Under the pieces are notes generated by a model. It saw only the letters and a list, made by a program, of their open reading frames with translations, was not told the origin of the DNA and did no database searches. From contig JAJIRX010000512.1 of assembly GCA_023853785.1 (NCBI GenBank), positions 248,001 through 312,000 on the forward strand: a DNA stretch of 64,000 nucleotides, in the 5' to 3' direction. Source of the stretch: Psilocybe azurescens (Eukaryota > Basidiomycota > Agaricomycetes > Agaricales > Agrocybaceae). This document shows positions 58,676 to 64,000 of this stretch, piece after piece. The stretch's first letter is position 1. Each line of letters opens with the position of its first letter. The position numbers and the translations under genes are program-made.

Positions 58676-60575
58676 GCTCATTGAAGCTTTGCCTGTCCCC
58701 GTACCAAACCTTCTGATGCCCGTTTGTACTGCTCAAAATCACGAATGGGGCAATGCTGCTCAAGTTTTTCAGTACAAAGAGATAATCCTTGACGAGCTGT
58801 GGTGAGCTTCTCGTAGGCACTTTGCAGCCTTTTGTTGTGTTGTTCAATCTTGGAGTCCTGGCCCTTGAGCATATGGTGATGGGCATTGACTATATAAAGT
58901 TAATTAACGTTGAATCTCATAAATTACTAGAATACCACTCACATTTTCATTTAAGATTCTTGGTTAAGTTTTCAGATATGTGTCCTGAAAGATAAGATGG
59001 CCTTACACCGGCCTGTTCAAACGCCCTGAAAAGCCATCTGTTAGATTATACCAACCAAATCAACACGAAACATTACCTGCAATGTTGTTATTTTTAAATT
59101 ATCAAACACTTGACCTTTCTTGACCCCACCAACCAAGGTACAGTGTATTCCCTCTCGATTAATGTCAGCATGGGCTTCTTCAGCCAGGTTACTGTCCTTA
59201 TCGCCAGCTTTCCAAATCATTTTAGGTATGTGGCTCTTCTCCCAGTACATTGCCTCAAATGTGAACTTGCTTCGAACCTTGTCATTGACCCAATCTAAGA
59301 GAAAAGTCCATTTTTTATCAGTTCAATATTTTGAATATACTAACAGGCACCTACTGATCACCGCCTTTTGACCACTGTGGATAAGAGTGTTGATAGCTCT
59401 ATCCCAATCTTCATGCTCTATGCACATCAGACTACGCATGCAATTCCGCAGGTTGTCTGAAATAGAAAGTTTGCGAATATTTCGCATACCATGTATGACA
59501 CACAATCAAAAGAGCCGGTGAAGGTGTTCATATGGGCTGAGCAATGCTAAGAGTTGACTTGGCTCATGTAAGTCATACTTTTCAGGATATCTTTGCGCAA
59601 TCTTTTGAAGATGAAGCCCGAGACCTAGGTCAATTAAGCCAATGGGTGATGCAGTTTATTATGCATTCAACTTTAGATGTACCTTTAGCCTGACCGCTGT
59701 GCTGGTCTCCTGTCCACAGTAAGATGAAGCCATCTGTTTCATCAAGATCAGAGGCATGAATATGACGCCATTGCACAGTACGTCCTGTGTCCTCAAATAC
59801 AATCTCCTCAATTAATGCAAAAACCGTCTGATGTGCAACTGCAGTCTGTCAATTCAGGAAACTCGGCAGAAAATAACACCCAAGAATGAGCAAGTTACCC
59901 AATTATGCAGTAGGTTGGCCAACAATGACTTACTGGTGTTTGCTTTCCGGTCCATGCTGGTCATCTCAAACTCGTGAAAACCAATAACACACTTAAAACC
60001 AATGTCACTTTGCATATACTGACCACCATGCATCCTTCTGCTTTGTTCTTTGCTCATGCAGACAACGATTTTCAGATTTTCAGTTTCTGAATTTCCCAAA
60101 TCTCCGGGTTCATCTTCGTCGTGGACATCCAGAGTATCATGTGGAAGGTCAATAACTCGGCGAATGTAATGCTCCTCAGAAGGGAGATGTGCATCCTGAT
60201 AGTCTTTGAGATGACAAATACCTAGAAGGGCATTTTTCATGCATTAAGATAGATAGGGTTGAGAGAACAATCATATATCATACCTTCCCACCCAGTTCCT
60301 GCCGGAAATAATTCCTGTTTAACCTCGTCAATGTAATATTTGAGATGTGAGTGATTGGCCAAAGAGATGTGAAGGCTAGATAAGGATGGTAGTATGACAC
60401 TTGGGAAACGAGAGATGAGATATGATTTGGTGATAGGATGTTGAATGAATCGCCATGGTGTCAAATCAGCCAGGTCATTGTCAAGGCTCTTTGGCAACTT
60501 GACGACCTCTGCAACGGATAGACGGAGGCGTCTTTTGCGGTGAAAGGGTGTAAACCATTCTGAGCTTACAATTCA
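58676..60575 (-). pseudogene. Transposase-like protein of Agaricomycete type, with in-frame stops
   Basis: Six or more minus-strand exons. The N-terminal part has RLRLSVAEVVKLPKSLDNDL and TPWRFIQHPITKSYLISRFP (ends 60,284). The exon from 60,221 has ICHLKDYQDAHLPSEEHYIR and a YMQSDIGFKCVIGFHEFEM block. Next are RTVQWRHIHASDLDE with GDQHSGQAK, then LHEPSQLLALLSPYEHLHR and LCVIHGMRNIRKLSISDNLR, then YWEKSHIPKMIWKAGDKDSN with EEAHADINREGIHCTLVGG. A coiled-coil last exon (KIEQHNKRLQSAYEKLTTA) ends at 58,676. The run of acidic residues, His-rich turns and WxxAGxxxSNLxEExHxDxN resembles RNase-H-fold transposase-like proteins common in Agaricomycete genomes; a MULE-like origin is my guess. TGA at 59,508-59,506 replaces an expected Arg codon (CGA), and another TGA ends the penultimate exon. 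Confidence 0.5.
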
Positions 60576-62436
60576 TAGTGAGATACAGAGGCCCTTATTT
60601 TTGCGATTGTTATCTATAATAAACTAGTACATTATACTAGTGAAGAGTAGGAGATACACCAGACTATTAGGCTTTGAGGCTTTACTTCCTAGTGGGCCAA
60701 CAAGAGTAATAGACCTTACAAACTAACTAAGGTGTAGTGTGGCCTATTAATCAGTGCTATGAATCAAAGACTACCTTTAGTTTCCTACACAGCTATCAAA
60801 GCAACCCTAACCGAGTGTCCGAAGTGATCGCCCGCTCCATTGATCATACTATTAGTCCCATGCAAAGAAGAAACTCTTAAGAAATGACCTTGGCTCTTAC
60901 AAGGGGTAACACCCACCAGTGTCTTACCAAGCGATTGCCAAGTGATGAAAACCTTATTAATTAGCAAAGCGATCACTGTGTCCAGGCCTCACAAAGGCTG
61001 TTCACTAAATTAGGCGATCAACCGCTCGGGGATCAGGCATCACTGTGCCACACGGGTGATCGCCCCACAGACCGAATGTATTGGCAATTGAAATCTTGTG
61101 TACAACTCAGCATATGGCGGTCTACTAGATCCGACTATAAAAACTTGTAATTTGCAATGCAGCTAACGTGAAGTGAGCGATCGCCCAGCCAGCGATCACC
61201 ACACAATACTAGAGGTAACTTTCCTCATGATAAGGGCACCTGCTGTTCCAGGAGGTCCTAAACCAATAGCAACTGTGCTTGGGAAGCTTGGTAGGGTTTC
61301 CTAGGAAATATACCCCTAGCAATCTAGTCCCGACATGCCTTAGCCACGAGCCATCTGATAAAATAAGTCGGGTGATTGCTACCCAAGAAGGCACTACCGC
61401 ATGGACAACAATGTTATCTTCAAATAAGCGCCCGTAGCCCAGGCAAACTAGTACTTTCCACTATTATAATTGGTGCAGCAAAGGCTAGGCAGCACACGGT
61501 CCATTTCCTTCCTTTTCTCTTAGTCTCTTTCAATTATCACAAGCCAAAGTATCTATTTAGCCTATAAAAACAGCCCTGTATCTTAGAATAGGAACCAAGT
61601 AATCTACACCCCAGATTTGATATCAGAATTTACTCTGAATAAGAATTCTAGTGTTAACACTTGAGGACTAGTGATTTGTGTGATAAGAGATCGAACACTG
61701 CAGTTCACCTTAAGCAATTAGGACGCTACCTGGTTTCGTGAGTGATCGCCATTGTGATATTCAACGTCAGGTCTATTAGACTTGATAAGCAGGCTTTTAT
61801 AAGTCATCCGTGGACTGCCCTGGGGATTGTTAAGTACAGATTGGAACCCTATACAACTAGCAATTGCTCATAGTAACTAGGGATGACTGTCAGAGAACTC
61901 CGACTGTTCAGGACGTTGCCTATAGTAAGACTGCCCTGGGGATTATTAAGTACGGGTGGGAACCCTATAAAGGCTAGTGATTGCTCATAGTAACTAGGGA
62001 CGACTGTCAGAGAAATCCGACTGTTTTCAGGACGTTGCCTATAGTAAACTAAGGACTGTGGACTAGTGTGCCCAGTTGCTTATAGGAACCAAGGATCTAC
62101 TACGTGTTAATACGGGTGATTGCTTATAGTGTTTGATAAAGTTTGAGTTTGGATTTTATAAAGAGAACTGTTAAGTGTCCCGTGTACACTCGCCCCCCAA
62201 AAGCGATCCCCCTGATATTGGTGATCACCCTCATATAGAGAGATCACCCTTACTATTTAAGTGCCTTGTGTGTACTAGCCTGTAAAAGTGTTCTCTAGCT
62301 ACTAGTGCTCACCCCAGAGCGATTGTCTAAGTCTGCACTCTGCTAAAAACTAGTTATTGTAATAAGCCTTACAAGCTTACCCTCCCAGATTGAACTGATC
62401 AATATAAATATTTGATTGGGTGTTGTGTATTGGGCA
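60576..62436. other. Non-coding stretch rich in GATCGCC/GCGATCACC motifs
   Basis: No exon is supported. GTGATCGCC occurs exactly at 60,824, 61,056 and 61,742, GCGATCGCC at 61,177 and GCGATCACC at 61,192. Relatives at 60,969, 61,013, 62,203, 62,220 and 62,242 share the GATC core with flanking C-rich sequence. The stretch leads up to the non-LTR element and might be its upstream region. Confidence 0.5.
61814..62048. repeat. 116-bp tandem duplication
   Basis: ACTGCCCTGGGGATT starts at 61,814 and again at 61,930. The two units align through GCTCATAGTAACTAGG to TTCAGGACGTTGCCTATAGT with a few substitutions and small indels. Confidence 0.92.
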
Positions 62437-64000
62437 ATTACAAAGTCACCCCGCACTAAAAATCTCACCGATTCACTGACAAAGCCTCTATCACTAGATC
62501 TGCTATAATGGTCAACACACAACTATCATCAAGTACATGGATCGAACTAGCCATACCATACCAGGCAACAACGACCTAACTGCCATTCACATCACAACAC
62601 AAACGTGCAACCTCACCATTGCTAACATCTATAACGACAACAAGCACATGATAAATATCAGCCACCTCCGACAATTTCTACGAAAGGAAAAACATCACAT
62701 ACACCAAACTGAAGAGGACCAAGTTATATGGGCAGGCGACTTCAACAGCCACCACCCACTATGGGACAGAGATGAGGACCACTGGCTATTCACTGCAGAA
62801 GCCACTCGGCGAGCTGAACGTATCATAGCACTAGCCGCAGATGAAAACATGCAGATTGCACTGCCAAAAGGAATACCAACTATTTGTCACTTCATCAACA
62901 AGAGATATACAAGGCCTGATAATGTTTGGTGCACGGAAGGCCTAATAGACCGTATCGTGAGATGCGATGTGGACGGATTCCTGCAACCACCAGGTACCAA
63001 CTACTTTCCCATTGTAACAATAGTTGATCTACCACAGAACCGTATCATACCAACCCCATCCCTCAACTATCATATGACTAACTGGGAAGCATTTAACACT
63101 GCCCTCACAAACAAAATCGTCGAAATTCCAGAGCCCAAGGAACTCACCAGCGAAGAAGAGCTGCAGGCATCAGCAGCAGCACTGACAACAGCCCTGCAAG
63201 AAGCAATCAAACTGGTTGTCCCAACAAACAAGCCATGCCCAAACTCAAAAGATGGTGGAACAGAGAGCTGAGCAACTTACGAAAAGATATGAACAAGCTA
63301 AGTAGAACCTCCTATTGCTACAGAGCAGTGCCGGATCACCCAAGTCATGCAGAACACAAAGCAAAAGCAAAAGCCTACGGCAAGGAAATGGACAGAGCAA
63401 AGTTACAACACTGGGGAGACTTCCTAGAAGACGCAACAACAAAAGACATCTGGACAGCAAATAAGTACATCAGCACCCCAACAACAGACGGAGGCAAGAC
63501 CAGAATACCCGCCCTGAAACAGAAAACAGTAGCAGGCCAAAGCGCCAAACTAACCACAAAGCGAAGAAAAAGCGGAAGCACTCGCTACTTCCTTTTTCCC
63601 ACAAAAACCAGCAGAATCAACAGTGCCAGCTGACTACAACTACCCAGAACCCTTGCCACCCCTGTGAAAATAACAGAAGATCGTATACATAAACATATCG
63701 CCAAACTATCACCCTACAAAGCAAAGCGGCCCCGACGGTATCCCCAACATTGTCCTACAAAAATCAGTTGACCATATTGAGACATATCTCCTTCACATAT
63801 ACCAAGCCACACTCACCCTCAACACATATGTTGATAGCTGGCGTGAATTCACGACAGTGGTACTGAGGAAGCCAGGCAAACCAAATTCTGAGATAACAAA
63901 GGCATACCAACCCATCGCACTAATATGCACAATGGCGAAGGTACTGACATCGATCATTGCAGATGACATAGCACATATGGTAGAACGTGAGCAGCTGTTA
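62437..64000 (+). mobile_element. Non-LTR retrotransposon (LINE): endonuclease + reverse transcriptase, runs off window
   Basis: Endonuclease/exonuclease/phosphatase domain: SITRSAIMVNTQLSSSTWIE (from about 62,485), NDLTAIHITTQTCNLTIANI, and the signature GDFNSHHPLWD (near 62,735-62,767). The usual TDHFPI motif appears as TNYFPI near 63,000, so both catalytic-loop residues are changed. Then KRWWNRELSNLRKDMNKLSR, a linker, LSPYKA near 63,705, and the RT start GPDGIPNIVLQ (63,728). YVDSWREFTTVVLRKPGKPN and AYQPIALICTMAKVLTSII follow, and the frame is open to the window edge. Three frame changes are needed (near 62,560, 63,240 and 63,600-63,720). The N-terminal endonuclease residues are not visible upstream, so the copy is probably 5' truncated near 62,437. 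It is a dead copy. Confidence 0.88.

Overview
The window looks like accessory, repeat-rich DNA from a basidiomycete fungus, most likely an Agaricomycete. The signs are genes split by introns of about 50-60 nt, two class I hydrophobins with the usual intron layout, NACHT-type NLR genes, cysteine-cluster genes of the kind found with KDZ transposases, a fungal rhodopsin-like 7TM protein, and TTAGGG-type motifs. Coding density is low and most recognisable genes carry frame breaks or stops. Only one gene, the hydrophobin at 45.8-46.4 kb, reads cleanly from start to stop.

Layout. 0-1.2 kb: 3' part of a rhodopsin-like membrane protein gene (+). 1.2-3.9 kb: no gene supported. 4-11.5 kb and 21.4-27.5 kb: two copies of a segment made of about 2 kb of anonymous DNA followed by a minus-strand low-complexity/coiled-coil (CC) gene. 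12-19.5 kb and 36.5-44.2 kb: two copies of a second segment, an NLR plus a CC gene, both on the minus strand with the CC gene upstream. The CC gene therefore exists in four copies (A 6.8-10.9, B 15.9-18.7, C 23.5-27.1, D 40.4-43.4 kb). A (TTAGGG)n tract lies about 250-280 bp upstream of the first exon in each copy. 28.8-33.8 and 44.9-46.4 kb: a third duplicated segment carrying a hydrophobin. The left copy has been hit by a TA-flanked 475-bp MITE, a 2.2-kb insertion holding a hypothetical gene, a 377-bp insertion in the hydrophobin leader, and a solo LTR inside a hydrophobin exon. The right copy is clean and serves as the empty-site control.

34-36.5 kb: a second solo-LTR type with a perfect target duplication and a truncated Ty3/gypsy integrase fragment. 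46.4-49.8 kb: AT-rich DNA ending in nested 109-bp and 41-bp tandem repeats. 49.8-55.3 kb: a decayed CxC5/CxC6 (KDZ-associated) gene and an uncharacterised gene whose intron hosts a solo LTR of the same family as the one in the hydrophobin. 55.7-60.6 kb: two convergent degraded loci, the minus-strand one a transposase-like protein with an in-frame TGA. 60.6-62.4 kb: non-coding DNA with repeated GATCGCC-type motifs and a 116-bp tandem duplication. 62.4-64 kb: a frame-broken non-LTR retrotransposon (endonuclease then reverse transcriptase) running off the end.

The most interesting candidate system is the twice-present NLR plus CC-gene cassette with its conserved TTAGGG-type upstream motif. It looks like a co-duplicating NLR/partner pair in a subtelomere-like environment, although every copy seen here is damaged. 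Exon coordinates come from reading splice signals by eye; no similarity search or computed identity is behind any call.
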